Part shown: in pieces, positions 13,483 through 23,279 of the stretch | Position numbering within the stretch: position 1 is the stretch's first letter | How the letters are laid out: every line of letters starts with the position of its first letter | Source of the DNA: Candidatus Wildermuthbacteria bacterium | GTDB lineage: Bacteria > Patescibacteriota > Minisyncoccia > Minisyncoccales > UBA10102 | Direction: 5' to 3' | DNA length: 32,562 bases | NCBI GenBank assembly: GCA_016203455.1 | Contig: JACQMR010000009.1 | Location: 70,524 to 103,085 of the forward strand | Notes under the pieces: generated by a model | Seen by the model: only the letters and a program-made list of their open reading frames with translations | Told to the model about the DNA's origin: nothing | The model's database searches: none | Made by a program: the position numbers and the translations under genes

Positions 13483-15933
13483 ATGGACAACTACGCCCCA
13501 AAAGACATAGAGAAAAAATGGCAGGAAAAGTGGGAGGAACAGGGGTTGTATAAAGCGGAAGACGGATCAAAAAAGCCCAAATGCTATGTGCTGGACATGT
13601 TTCCGTATCCTTCGGGTTCTGGGCTTCATGTGGGTCATGTAGAGGGATATACGGCAACGGATATTTATTCCAGGTTCAAGAGAATGCAGGGGTATAATGT
13701 TTTGCATCCCATGGGGTGGGACGCGTTTGGTTTGCCCGCCGAAAACTACGCCATAAAGAGCGGAGTGCATCCAAAAGAAACTACTGAAAGCGCGATTAAA
13801 ACATTTACCAGGCAAATCAAATCCTTGGGTCTTTCGTATGACTGGAGCAGGGAGATTGGCACTCATACCCCGGAATATTACAAATGGACGCAGTGGTTTT
13901 TTTTGCTTTTGCACAAAAATGGTCTGGCGTATAAAGCAAAAGCAAATGTAAACTGGTGTGATTCGTGCAAGACCGTGCTTGCAAACGAGCAGGCGGAAGG
14001 CGGGGTATGCGAGCGATGCAAAAATCCGGTGGCGCAAAAGGAAATGGAGCAGTGGTTTTTTAAGATCACGGATTTTGCGGAGGATTTAATCAAAGATTTA
14101 GACGGCGTGGACTGGCCCGTATCCACAAAGCTGAATCAGAGGAATTGGATCGGCAAAAAAGAAGGGATTAGTATTGTCTACGAGATTGAAGGGGTGGATG
14201 AAAAAGTTGTATGTTTTACAACACGACCGGATACAAATTTTGGCGCGACATTTATTGTTCTTGGAGCGGAGCATCCGCTCGTTGAAAAAATTACGATACC
14301 AAAATATCAGAACGAAGTTCAATCGTATGTAGAAAAAACTCTTGGGCAAACCGAAGAAGATCGTATTATTCAGGGGCGAGTGAAAACAGGAGTATTTACG
14401 GGGAGATATGCGATTAACAATTTAAACGGGAAGAAATTGCCGATTTGGGTTAGTGACTTTGTGCTTGGATATATTGGAACAGGAGCCGTTGTTGGTGTGC
14501 CTGGGCACGACATGCGCGACTTTGAATTTGCAACGGCGTTCGGCATCCCCGTGGAGCGGGTCGTAATCGCGTCCGATGGAGACGCTTCTTTGATTACGCG
14601 CGCGGAACAGGTGCAAGAAGCAGAAGGGGAAATGGTGAATTCAGAATTTCTTGACGGTATGGATATCCATGAGGCGAAAGAAAAAATGATGGATTACCTG
14701 GAAGAAAAAAGGTGGGGGAAGCGAGTAACGACCTATCATTTGCGAGATTGGCTGGTTTCGCGCCAGAGATATTGGGGCGCTCCCATTCCCATTGTGTATG
14801 ATCCTGAAGGCAAGGCGCATCCGGTGCCGGAAGAACATCTGCCGTGGGTTTTGCCCGCCGATGTTGAGTTTAAGCCCACGGGGTATTCGCCTTTGGCTGA
14901 CTCCAAAGAGTTTGCGCAAAGAACCGAGAAAATTTTTGGCAAGGGATGGAAACCGGAAGTAGATACCATGGACACATTTGTGTGTTCTTCCTGGTATTAT
15001 TTTCGTTTCGCGGACCCCGAAAATAAAGAGGAGTTCGCGGGGAAAAAGGCGATTGAACAGTGGCTTCCGGTGGATATGTATGTGGGGGGCGCCGAACATA
15101 CGGTTCTGCATTTAATGTACGCGAGATTTTTTACAAAAGCGCTGAAAAAATTCGGGTATGCGAAGTTTGACGAACCGTTTTTGAAATTGCGCCACCCGGG
15201 AACCATTCTGGCTCAAGACGGCAGGAAAATGTCCAAATCTTTGGGCAATGTCATCAATCCAGACGAAGTGATTGAGCAATACGGGGCTGATGCCTTGCGG
15301 TTGTATGAAATGTTTGTGGGGCCATTGTCTGACGCTAAGCCCTGGAATACAAAAAACATTGTGGGAGTCAAGCGATTTCTAGAAAAAGTGTGGCGCTTGC
15401 GAGAGAAAGCAAGAGCGGGTCATAAGGATTCTGCCGAATTGGAATACGCGGTTCATTTTGCGGTGAAAAAAGTGGGAGAAGATATGGAGGCGTTTGGATG
15501 TAACACCGCGATCAGCCAGTTAATGATTTTAGCTAACGCAATGGAAAAAGAGGAGGCAATAAGCGAAAGCGCGTGGGAGTCGTTTCTTTTGTTGTTAGCC
15601 CCCCTTGCTCCCCATATTGCGGAGGAATTGTGGTTCCTTCTAAAAACTATCCTTCCACGCTGGTCAGGGCAAGTAAACTATAAACTAGAAACTAGCATTC
15701 ATGTCCAGTCCTGGCCTCAATACGATCCAGCCGCGCTTATGAAAAAGAAAGCGCGCATAGTTGTGCAGGTAAACGGCAAGGTGCGAGATGCCATAGATGT
15801 TGCTCGGGGCGCAGACGAGGAGCAGGTGAAAAACCTCGCGTTATCAAGTGAAAAGGCGCAAAAGTGGCTGGCGGGGAAGATCCCCGTAAAGTTTATCTAT
15901 GTGCAAGATAAGTTGCTGAATATTGTTGTATAA
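13483..15933 (+). CDS. leuS: Leucyl-tRNA synthetase
   Basis: MFPYPSGSGLHVGH; WDAFGLPAENYAI; KMSKSLGNVINPDEVIEQYGADALR; APHIAEELW. Confidence 0.97.
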   Translation: MDNYAPKDIEKKWQEKWEEQGLYKAEDGSKKPKCYVLDMFPYPSGSGLHVGHVEGYTATDIYSRFKRMQGYNVLHPMGWDAFGLPAENYAIKSGVHPKETTESAIKTFTRQIKSLGLSYDWSREIGTHTPEYYKWTQWFFLLLHKNGLAYKAKANVNWCDSCKTVLANEQAEGGVCERCKNPVAQKEMEQWFFKITDFAEDLIKDLDGVDWPVSTKLNQRNWIGKKEGISIVYEIEGVDEKVVCFTTRPDTNFGATFIVLGAEHPLVEKITIPKYQNEVQSYVEKTLGQTEEDRIIQGRVKTGVFTGRYAINNLNGKKLPIWVSDFVLGYIGTGAVVGVPGHDMRDFEFATAFGIPVERVVIASDGDASLITRAEQVQEAEGEMVNSEFLDGMDIHEAKEKMMDYLEEKRWGKRVTTYHLRDWLVSRQRYWGAPIPIVYDPEGKAHPVPEEHLPWVLPADVEFKPTGYSPLADSKEFAQRTEKIFGKGWKPEVDTMDTFVCSSWYYFRFADPENKEEFAGKKAIEQWLPVDMYVGGAEHTVLHLMYARFFTKALKKFGYAKFDEPFLKLRHPGTILAQDGRKMSKSLGNVINPDEVIEQYGADALRLYEMFVGPLSDAKPWNTKNIVGVKRFLEKVWRLREKARAGHKDSAELEYAVHFAVKKVGEDMEAFGCNTAISQLMILANAMEKEEAISESAWESFLLLLAPLAPHIAEELWFLLKTILPRWSGQVNYKLETSIHVQSWPQYDPAALMKKKARIVVQVNGKVRDAIDVARGADEEQVKNLALSSEKAQKWLAGKIPVKFIYVQDKLLNIVV

Positions 15934-15948
15934 TGCGATAGCTGGCAG

Positions 15949-15999
15949 TTGACAGAGAGCGTGGGGGAATATATAATGCGATTGTAATAAACTGTAATA
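15949..15999 (+). promoter_or_regulatory. Perfect promoter TTGACA-N17-TATAAT with direct-repeat operator TGTAATA x2
   Basis: Boxes at 15949-15954 and 15972-15977; TGTAATA at 15983 and 15993 (10 bp period). Confidence 0.7.
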
Positions 16000-16004
16000 C
16001 ACAT

Positions 16005-16220
16005 ATGCGATCTATCATCAATATATCCCTTCCCGGCGAGTTCAACGAAATTATTGAAAAAGAAGTGAAAAAAAGGCGTTACGCGAGTAAGAGCGAATTT
16101 TTTCGCGCCCTTCTGCGGGCATGGATAGAGGGAAGATTGCTTTCTGATCTTCATGAAAGCAAGCGGGAGTTTGAGGCAGGAAAAGGTAAATTGCTTCGTT
16201 CTCTTGCCGATCTGGATTGA
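16005..16220 (+). CDS. Ribbon-helix-helix antitoxin (ParD/CopG-like)
   Basis: MRSIINISLPGEFNEIIEKEVKKRRYASKSEFFRALLRAWIEGRLLSDL. Confidence 0.85.
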   Translation: MRSIINISLPGEFNEIIEKEVKKRRYASKSEFFRALLRAWIEGRLLSDLHESKREFEAGKGKLLRSLADLD

Positions 16221-16222
16221 GT

Positions 16223-16498
16223 ATGAAGATTCAGAAGATTTATTATTCAAGCAAGTTTGAGAGGGAGTACAAAAAACTTCCAGCGGCTGTGCGAGAAACA
16301 GCAAAAACCAAAGAAGCTTTGTTTAGGATAAATCCATTTGACCCGTCCTTAAAGACCCATAAGCTGAAAGGAGGATTGCGCGAGTTCTTTTCATTTTCAC
16401 TTAGTCATCGGTATCGTATTATTTTTGTTTTTGGGAAGACGGGGATTGCGCATTTCTATTCTGTGGGCGACCACTCGGTTTATCAATTATTTGATTGA
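16223..16498 (+). CDS. RelE/YafQ-type toxin
   Basis: YYSSKFEREYKKLPAAVRE...PFDPSLKTHKLKGGLREFFSFSLSHRYRIIFVF; overlaps the antitoxin end. Confidence 0.88.
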   Translation: MKIQKIYYSSKFEREYKKLPAAVRETAKTKEALFRINPFDPSLKTHKLKGGLREFFSFSLSHRYRIIFVFGKTGIAHFYSVGDHSVYQLFD

Positions 16499-16501
16499 TA
16501 T

Positions 16502-18334
16502 ATGTGCGGAATTGTTGGATATATTGGAAAGCAAAAAAATATAAAGATCGGGCTGGACGCATTAAAACGGCTGGAATACCGCGGGTATGATTCTGCCGGC
16601 ATGGCGGTATATAACCAGGAAAAAAAGCGCGTGGATCTGGTTCGTTCGGTTGGCCGCGTCGCGAATTTGGAAGCAAAACTTGAAGGCATGGGGTTGGAGG
16701 GCAGTCCGTTTTTGTTCTATACCCGCTGGGCAACGCACGGAGCGGCCACCGAGGAAAACTGCCATCCGCACAGGGACTGCAAAGACAGCATGTTTGTTGT
16801 TCATAACGGCATTATTGAAAACTACCTTGAACTGAAAGAAAGACTTGTTGCCAATGGCCATGAATTTCGTTCAGAAACCGATACCGAAGTAATTCCCCAT
16901 CTTCTTGAGGAATTTTTTACTGGTAATTTGGAAGAGGCGGTGCGTAAAGTTGTGCCTTTGTTGCGCGGCGCGTTTGCCCTGGCTGTCATCTCGCGGGACG
17001 ATCCCCAAAAACTTGTGGCTGTAAGGTTTTCCGCTCCTTTGCTCATTGGCGTTGCCGAGGGAGAATATCTTGTTGCTTCAGATCCTTCCGCGGTTGTAAC
17101 GCATACGGACAAGGTTATATATCTTGAAGACCGCGAAATTGCCGTTTTGACTCCTTTGGGATTTGCCATTGAAGATTTTTCGCGCCGCGCGATTGAAAAG
17201 GCAATGAGCACTATTGATTGGAATGTCCAAGACGCGCAAAAAGGAGGGTACGAGCATTTCATGCTTAAAGAAATTATGGAGCATCCAGAGAGCATTACAA
17301 ACGCTCTGCGCGGAAGATTGAATACGGAGGAAGGGTTGGCGTTGCTTGGGGGGCTGGACGCGCATAAAGAAACGATGCGGGGAATGGAACGGGTTCAGGT
17401 TTTAGCTTGCGGCAGTGCGTATCTCGTAGGCCGCGCCGGAGAGTATATGCTTGAAGAATGCGCGGGTATGCCGGTTGAGGTTGATACCGCTTCGGAATTT
17501 AGGTACAGAAAGCAGGCATTTGATTCAAAAACCCTTTCCGTTTTTATTTCTCAATCCGGAGAAACCGCAGACACCATCGCCGCGCTCAAAGAAGTAAAAG
17601 AAAAAGGCGGTTTTGCTTTGGGCGTGGTGAATGTCGTGGGTTCCACGGTGGCGCGGGGCGTGGACGCGGGCGTGTACGCCCATTCGGGTCCCGAAATAGC
17701 GGTAGCCGCTACCAAATCCATTACGGGACAGCTCGCGGTTATGGCTCTGCTTTCCCTGTTTTTGGGGCGGCAACGGCAGATGTCTTTGGATGCCGGAAAA
17801 CAGATCGCGCGAGAGCTTGCTTCTTTGCCGGACCTCGCGAAAAAGATTTTAGAAACCGGGGAACATATACGGGGTATCGCGGAAAAGTACAAGACATGCC
17901 GCAACTTTTTTGTGATTGGCAGAAAATACAGCTTGCCGGTTGCCTTTGAGGGAGCTCTGAAGTTAAAGGAGGTTGCGTATGTTCACGCGGAAGCGTTTGG
18001 AGGAGGGGAGTTAAAACACGGGTCTCTCGCGTTGATTGACGAGGGGTTTCCAACCATAGCCGTTGTTCCTTCTGATTCCGTGTATGAAAAGATGATTTCA
18101 AATATCCAGGAAATCAGGGCAAGAAAGGGGCCGGTCATAGCGATAGCAACCGAGGGGAACGATGCCATCGGGCAATTCGCCGACGATGTCATGTATATTC
18201 CAAAAACTCTGGAAATGCTTTCGCCCGTTCTTTCCGTGATACCTTTGCAGTTGTTTGCCTATTACGCGGGAGTTCTGCGTGGTTGCGATGTGGACAAGCC
18301 AAAAAATATAGCAAAATCCGTAACAGTGGAATAA
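16502..18334 (+). CDS. glmS: Glucosamine-fructose-6-phosphate aminotransferase (isomerizing)
   Basis: MCGIVGYIGKQ; RLEYRGYDSAGM; TRWATHG; SIS domains SQSGETADT; C-terminal DKPKNIAKSVTVE. Confidence 0.97.
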   Translation: MCGIVGYIGKQKNIKIGLDALKRLEYRGYDSAGMAVYNQEKKRVDLVRSVGRVANLEAKLEGMGLEGSPFLFYTRWATHGAATEENCHPHRDCKDSMFVVHNGIIENYLELKERLVANGHEFRSETDTEVIPHLLEEFFTGNLEEAVRKVVPLLRGAFALAVISRDDPQKLVAVRFSAPLLIGVAEGEYLVASDPSAVVTHTDKVIYLEDREIAVLTPLGFAIEDFSRRAIEKAMSTIDWNVQDAQKGGYEHFMLKEIMEHPESITNALRGRLNTEEGLALLGGLDAHKETMRGMERVQVLACGSAYLVGRAGEYMLEECAGMPVEVDTASEFRYRKQAFDSKTLSVFISQSGETADTIAALKEVKEKGGFALGVVNVVGSTVARGVDAGVYAHSGPEIAVAATKSITGQLAVMALLSLFLGRQRQMSLDAGKQIARELASLPDLAKKILETGEHIRGIAEKYKTCRNFFVIGRKYSLPVAFEGALKLKEVAYVHAEAFGGGELKHGSLALIDEGFPTIAVVPSDSVYEKMISNIQEIRARKGPVIAIATEGNDAIGQFADDVMYIPKTLEMLSPVLSVIPLQLFAYYAGVLRGCDVDKPKNIAKSVTVE

Positions 18335-18337
18335 CGC

Positions 18338-20644
18338 ATGGAATTTACGCCGCCTATTAAAAATTTGAGAACTCATATCGCGGTTCTGGCAAAGAAATAT
18401 CCCGCCAGAGCCGCGCTTTTGGCATGCGATGAGGAGGGGGGTATCGTAAAGACGATTTCCTATAAAGATGTGGAACTGTTCACGGAACGGATCGCGTCTG
18501 CGCTGGCGTCTTTGGGGGTCAGGTCCGGGGGGGTTGTCGCGCTCGCCCTGCCAAACTGCGTAGAACTGATTTTGATAAGCTGGGCGGCATGGGCCGCGGG
18601 TATCATTACCGTGCCGTTGGATGTGAGGCGGGATACCGCGAAAGAGTACGCGTATAAAATGAAGTTGACCGGCGCGACCCTGCTGGTCTTAAAAAAGGAT
18701 TTGGTTCCAAAAGCAGAGCAAGGACACCTGGCGAATATCGCAAAGATTATAGACGCGGACGAGTTTTTTCATACGCGAGCGCGGAACGCGCCGCCCGTTG
18801 TTTGGGCAAAAGATTTGCTTCATACCGCTTTGTTTTTGTTTACTTCCGGCACCACAGCTTTGCCAAAAGGCGCGGAACTTACGCTTTGTAATCTTGTGGC
18901 GAACGCTGACGGCATTGTTGACTGGCTGAATATAAAACAAACGGACAGATTTTGCGCCCTTCTGCCTTTGTATCACATTAACTCAACCACATTTTGTTTA
19001 TCTTCTTTGCTGGCCGGCGCGGGAATAGCGGTGCCTCCGCAGTATTCAAACTCTCGTTTTTGGCAACAATTGGCAAAGACAAGAAGCACTTTTACATCCA
19101 TTGTGCCTACCATTTGCTATGACCAGCTTTCCAGGCAAAAAGAATATGTTTTGGTAAAAACCAAGCTCCGCGTTTCAAGAATTCAGATTGGGTCTTCTCC
19201 GGTGGTTGCCAGCGATGTTTTGGAGTTTATGAAGCTGTACGATATTCCTTTGTTTCAGGGATACGGTCAGACAGAAACCGCTTTGCGGGTTACCGGAGTT
19301 CCCATGGGTCTTGAGCAAAAGACATACGCAAAACTCGTGCGTGACAACAGCGTGGGAGCGGCAATGAAATGGGCGGAAGTGGTTGTCATGGACAAGCAAG
19401 GCAATATATTGAAAGAAAAACAAGAGGGACAGATCGTCTCGCGGGGTCCGGTTGTCATGAAGGGGTATCTTAAAAACGATACCGCGAACAATGAGGCGTT
19501 TCTCAACGGCTATTTTCTTACGGGAGACATAGGGTATTGGAAGACGATGCAAAAGACAAAGTTTTTTTTCCTGAAAGGCAGGGCGAAAGAGATTATTATC
19601 AAAGGAGGCGTAAATTTATCTCCTGTTGCCATTGAGGACAAGTTAAAAAGGATTAACCGGCATATTGACCAGGTATTCGTGGTTGGGGTTCCAGACAGAA
19701 GGTACGGAGAAGAACCCGGGGCTGTCATCTGCTGGAAAAAGACGGGGAAATCCCAAAGAGACCTGGAAACCGCGTTAAAAAACCAGCTGTTGGGCGCTCC
19801 AAAATATCTTGCCCCCGTTGAGAGGCCGCAATATATCGCAACTATTGACGCGACTGCCTTGCCTGTTACCTCTACGGGTAAGGTGCAAAGGTCCGTGCTA
19901 AAGACCTCTATTCTTGCGTCTGCGTTTCAGTCCATTCATGAGATTTCGCGGAGCGGGGGGCATAGATTCTTGCGTTTGAATGAGAATCAAAAGTCCTTCA
20001 TGGCGCAAGCATTGCAGTTAGTAAACTATTGCTGGAGTCCTCTTGTTACGGAAGCGTCTGACTTTCTTAATCAGGTGCGGCACGGCACGGTTATCATTGC
20101 GGTTGATGCGAAAGATGTTGTCCGGGGCGCGCTTGTTCTTTTGCGGGTTTCTTTGCGAAAGAACGAATTGAGGCGGATGACATATAGTCAGGTTATGAAA
20201 AAGTTCGCGCCCGGGCGGAGCAATGCAAAACCAAACGCCGTGGTATGTGTTTCCATCTGCGTGTCCAGCTATAAAAGACCGGACGGTATTTCAAAAAAGA
20301 TTGTTGCCGATCCCGGGGCGGAACGCATGCTCGCGTATCTCCGTTCCGGGAAAGATATGGTGTATAATTTTCATCAAAAGCCGAAAGGGGGCATGTCTCG
20401 CGGGGCGGAATTGCTGGCGGCGCTGCCCGGTTCCAGGCCGGAGGACCAGATGTCATTGGGGTACAATCTTTTGTTGCGGTATCCTCCCGTTTCGCGCAAA
20501 ACGAGCATTGATATTAACGCGGACGCTTCTTTGGCTGTCCAGCTTATTGAGTGCGCGTTTCTTGTTGCGCAACAGGCGGGCATACAAGATGTCTTTGCTT
20601 TTTCGCGTCCCGCGGGCGCGTATGAGTTTTTTAAACAACCATGA
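18338..20644 (+). CDS. AMP-dependent acyl-CoA synthetase/ligase with about 250-aa C-terminal extension (possibly acyltransferase-like)
   Basis: FLFTSGTTALPKGAELT; FQGYGQTETALRVTG; YFLTGDIGYW; KGRAKEIIIKGGVNLSP; TSTGKVQRSVLK; extra C-terminal domain. Confidence 0.85.
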   Translation: MEFTPPIKNLRTHIAVLAKKYPARAALLACDEEGGIVKTISYKDVELFTERIASALASLGVRSGGVVALALPNCVELILISWAAWAAGIITVPLDVRRDTAKEYAYKMKLTGATLLVLKKDLVPKAEQGHLANIAKIIDADEFFHTRARNAPPVVWAKDLLHTALFLFTSGTTALPKGAELTLCNLVANADGIVDWLNIKQTDRFCALLPLYHINSTTFCLSSLLAGAGIAVPPQYSNSRFWQQLAKTRSTFTSIVPTICYDQLSRQKEYVLVKTKLRVSRIQIGSSPVVASDVLEFMKLYDIPLFQGYGQTETALRVTGVPMGLEQKTYAKLVRDNSVGAAMKWAEVVVMDKQGNILKEKQEGQIVSRGPVVMKGYLKNDTANNEAFLNGYFLTGDIGYWKTMQKTKFFFLKGRAKEIIIKGGVNLSPVAIEDKLKRINRHIDQVFVVGVPDRRYGEEPGAVICWKKTGKSQRDLETALKNQLLGAPKYLAPVERPQYIATIDATALPVTSTGKVQRSVLKTSILASAFQSIHEISRSGGHRFLRLNENQKSFMAQALQLVNYCWSPLVTEASDFLNQVRHGTVIIAVDAKDVVRGALVLLRVSLRKNELRRMTYSQVMKKFAPGRSNAKPNAVVCVSICVSSYKRPDGISKKIVADPGAERMLAYLRSGKDMVYNFHQKPKGGMSRGAELLAALPGSRPEDQMSLGYNLLLRYPPVSRKTSIDINADASLAVQLIECAFLVAQQAGIQDVFAFSRPAGAYEFFKQP

Positions 20645-21612
20645 AACTAAAATCCGCCGCTCAAGTTCGGGGCAAGAATATCGTTGTCATGGGAGGAGGC
20701 ACCGGAACCTACACCGTGCTTTCCGGATTAAAAAAATATCCGGTGAATCTTGCGGGCGTGGTGTCTATGGCAGACGACGGAGGGTCCACGAGAGTTATCC
20801 GGGAGGAATTCGGGATACTTCCTCCGGGGTCCGTGAGGCCCGCTTTGGTTGCCTTGTCTGATTCTGAAGAAACACTCGCGAAGCTTTTTTCATACCGGTT
20901 TGAGAAAGGGACGCTCAAGGGTCATAACTTCGGCAACCTGTTTATCACCGCGCTTACAGAGCAGTTGGGGAGTTTTGAAAAAGCATTGGAGGAAACCGGC
21001 CGCATTCTGCATATTCGGGGCAAGGTTCTGCCTTCCACCGCGGACAATGTCAGGTTGTGCGCCCGTCTTGAAGACGGAACTGTTGTAAAGGGGGAAGCGG
21101 AAATTGATGTGCCAAAACATAATCCCGACTTGAAAATCGTAAAGATATGGACGGAACCAAGCGCGAAAGCGTCAAAAAACGCCTTGGAGGCGATAGGCAA
21201 GGCAGATCTGATTGTCATTGGCCCCGGCGATTTGTTTACCAGTATTCTGCCGAATTTTCTCGCGCGCGGCATCTCCAATGCCGTGCGGAAAAGCAAAGCA
21301 AAAAAGGTTTTTGTATGCAATCTTATGACAAAACCCGGGGAAACCGCAGGTTTTTCCGTAAAGGACTTTGTCGCGTGGATTGAAAACTATATCGGGGAAG
21401 GAACGCTGGACTGGATTTTGGTAAATACAAAAAAACCAAGCGAAGTTCGCGTGAAAAAATACGAGAAAGCGGGCGCCCGCGCGGTACAATACGAAAAAAC
21501 CGATTTTACAAATGCGAGATTTGGCGTTATTCTAAAACCCTTGGCGCGACAAGAGGGATTTATACGGCACGATCCCGATGTATTGGCTCGGGTATTGTTG
21601 AAATTATTGTAA
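20641..21612 (+). CDS. yvcK: YvcK/GlmR (CofD-like) family protein
   Basis: IVVMGGGTGTYTVLSGLKKYPVNLAGVVSMADDGGSTRVIREEFGILPPGSVRPALVALS. Confidence 0.93.
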   Translation: MKLKSAAQVRGKNIVVMGGGTGTYTVLSGLKKYPVNLAGVVSMADDGGSTRVIREEFGILPPGSVRPALVALSDSEETLAKLFSYRFEKGTLKGHNFGNLFITALTEQLGSFEKALEETGRILHIRGKVLPSTADNVRLCARLEDGTVVKGEAEIDVPKHNPDLKIVKIWTEPSAKASKNALEAIGKADLIVIGPGDLFTSILPNFLARGISNAVRKSKAKKVFVCNLMTKPGETAGFSVKDFVAWIENYIGEGTLDWILVNTKKPSEVRVKKYEKAGARAVQYEKTDFTNARFGVILKPLARQEGFIRHDPDVLARVLLKLL

Positions 21613-21613
21613 T

Positions 21614-22882
21614 ATGCAGGCAATAATCATAGCGGCGGGAGAATCATCCAGATTTTGGCCATTGGCTAATGGGATACACAAATCCCAAGTTTTTCTCATG
21701 GGGAAGCCCATTATTTACTGGACCTTAAAAGGACTCGCGGAAAATGGCATTAAAGACGCGATTATTGTATGTTCTCCGGATTCTTCCATGCAAACCATGC
21801 TAGAGCAAGAGAACGATCTTGGCATGCGCCTGTCTTTTGTTGCGCAAGAAAAGCCGTTGGGAACCGGCAACGCGCTTTGGCAGGCGCGTGAGTTTGTGAA
21901 AGGGCCGTTTTTGGCGGTGTGGCCCAATAAGGTGAACGCGGGGGAACTTGTAAAGCAAATGAGAATGAAACAAGAAGAAACCGGAGCCGCGGTATGCCTG
22001 GCGGGCGCTAAAACCGAAACCCCATGGGATTACGGCATGGCCCGTTTTGACGGAGATCGGGTTGTTGAGATTGCGGAAAATCCGGAGAGAGGCAAAGAGC
22101 CCTCGCGGTTTAAGGTTATCGGGGCGTATATGCTGGAGCCGGATTTTTTTTCATACTATGAAGGTCTTGAGCAACATCATGAGGCCGACTTTATTTCCGC
22201 GTTAAACGCGCGTATAAAAAACGATCCCGCGGCTTTTGTAGAGCTTGCAGATGATGTGCCGGCGTTAAAGTATCCGTGGGAGCTTTTTTCTTTGCGGGAT
22301 ATTTTATTTTCTTCCGCGTATTTTAAACCGGAAATCTCAAAGACCGCGCGCGTCGCAAAAAGCGCGGTTCTCGCGGGAGCTGTGCGCGTGGAAGACGGAG
22401 CAGTTGTGAAAGAAGGCGTTATTATTGAAGGTCCGTGCTACATAGGCAAGGGGTGTGAAATTGGCTATAATTCCGTGTTGAGAGGCCCGGTGGATCTGGA
22501 GGAGGGAGTGAAGACGGGCGCGTTTTGTGAAATGAAAAATGCCGTGGTGCAAAAAAATACGCATTTTCATTCAGGATATATCGGCGATTCTTTGTTTGGG
22601 AGAGATTGCAGGATAGGCGCGAATTTTTCCGCGGCGAACAAGCGGCTTGATAGAGGCGAGATTGCGTGCGCGGTAAAAGGCAAAAAGATCATGACGGGAC
22701 GCGTTGCTCTTGGAGCGATTGTTGGGGATAACGCGCGCATTGGGATACACGCGGGTACCATGCCCGGCGCGTGCATTGGTTCAGATGTTGTGGTGGGTCC
22801 CGGGACTATTGTGTTTAAAAATCTTGAGGACAAGAGCGCGGTTTACGCCAAGCAGGATACGGTTTTCAAGCAAGGCGATTGA
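21614..22882 (+). CDS. GlmU-like sugar-1-phosphate nucleotidyltransferase with left-handed beta-helix
   Basis: MQAIIIAAGESSRFWPL...; EKPLGTGNALWQA; C-terminal hexapeptide repeats ending GACIGSDVVVGPGTIVFKN. Confidence 0.85.
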   Translation: MQAIIIAAGESSRFWPLANGIHKSQVFLMGKPIIYWTLKGLAENGIKDAIIVCSPDSSMQTMLEQENDLGMRLSFVAQEKPLGTGNALWQAREFVKGPFLAVWPNKVNAGELVKQMRMKQEETGAAVCLAGAKTETPWDYGMARFDGDRVVEIAENPERGKEPSRFKVIGAYMLEPDFFSYYEGLEQHHEADFISALNARIKNDPAAFVELADDVPALKYPWELFSLRDILFSSAYFKPEISKTARVAKSAVLAGAVRVEDGAVVKEGVIIEGPCYIGKGCEIGYNSVLRGPVDLEEGVKTGAFCEMKNAVVQKNTHFHSGYIGDSLFGRDCRIGANFSAANKRLDRGEIACAVKGKKIMTGRVALGAIVGDNARIGIHAGTMPGACIGSDVVVGPGTIVFKNLEDKSAVYAKQDTVFKQGD

Positions 22883-22913
22883 CAGAATTGTCTTGGGATG
22901 TTTTAGTATATGC

Positions 22914-23255
22914 AGTATATCCTTTCGGTCTCCTTTGGGTTCCTCCTCTCCCGGGGAGACCGAATTTCTCTTATTGCATTCTGTTGAGAGGAGTTGCCGT
23001 TCTCCTCTCTTTGTCTGCCACAGGCGATGCCGGTGTTTCTCCTCCGGTGTCGCCTTGTCATCGCGGGAAGGTCGCATTCTGGCGTGTGGCTTTCTCGCGC
23101 TCTATGCCGTTGCCGTTTCTCTTCCCCCCCCGGAAGAAACGGCAATGGCAATTTTCCCTCCCCCTTTCTTGCCGGTAGCGTTTGGCAGGCGCGCCGCCGG
23201 CAAGAGAGAAAATAATAAAGACCAAGATACGCGATATCTTGGTCCTTTCATTTTT
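22914..23255 (+). ncRNA. Candidate structured noncoding RNA (array of about seven hairpins)
   Basis: TTGACA at 22879 and TTTAGT near 22902; consecutive inverted repeats; final GACCAAGATA-cgcga-TATCTTGGTC with U-rich tail. Confidence 0.5.
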
Positions 23256-23279
23256 TCTTGCGTTTGTTAGTATTTTACC

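Noticed and set aside
22879-23178. ORF MTELSWDVLVYAVYPFGLLW... and overlapping frames in the 22.9-23.2 kb region
   Set aside because: No recognisable protein pattern; the region is better explained by successive hairpins, and several frames are open only because of composition.
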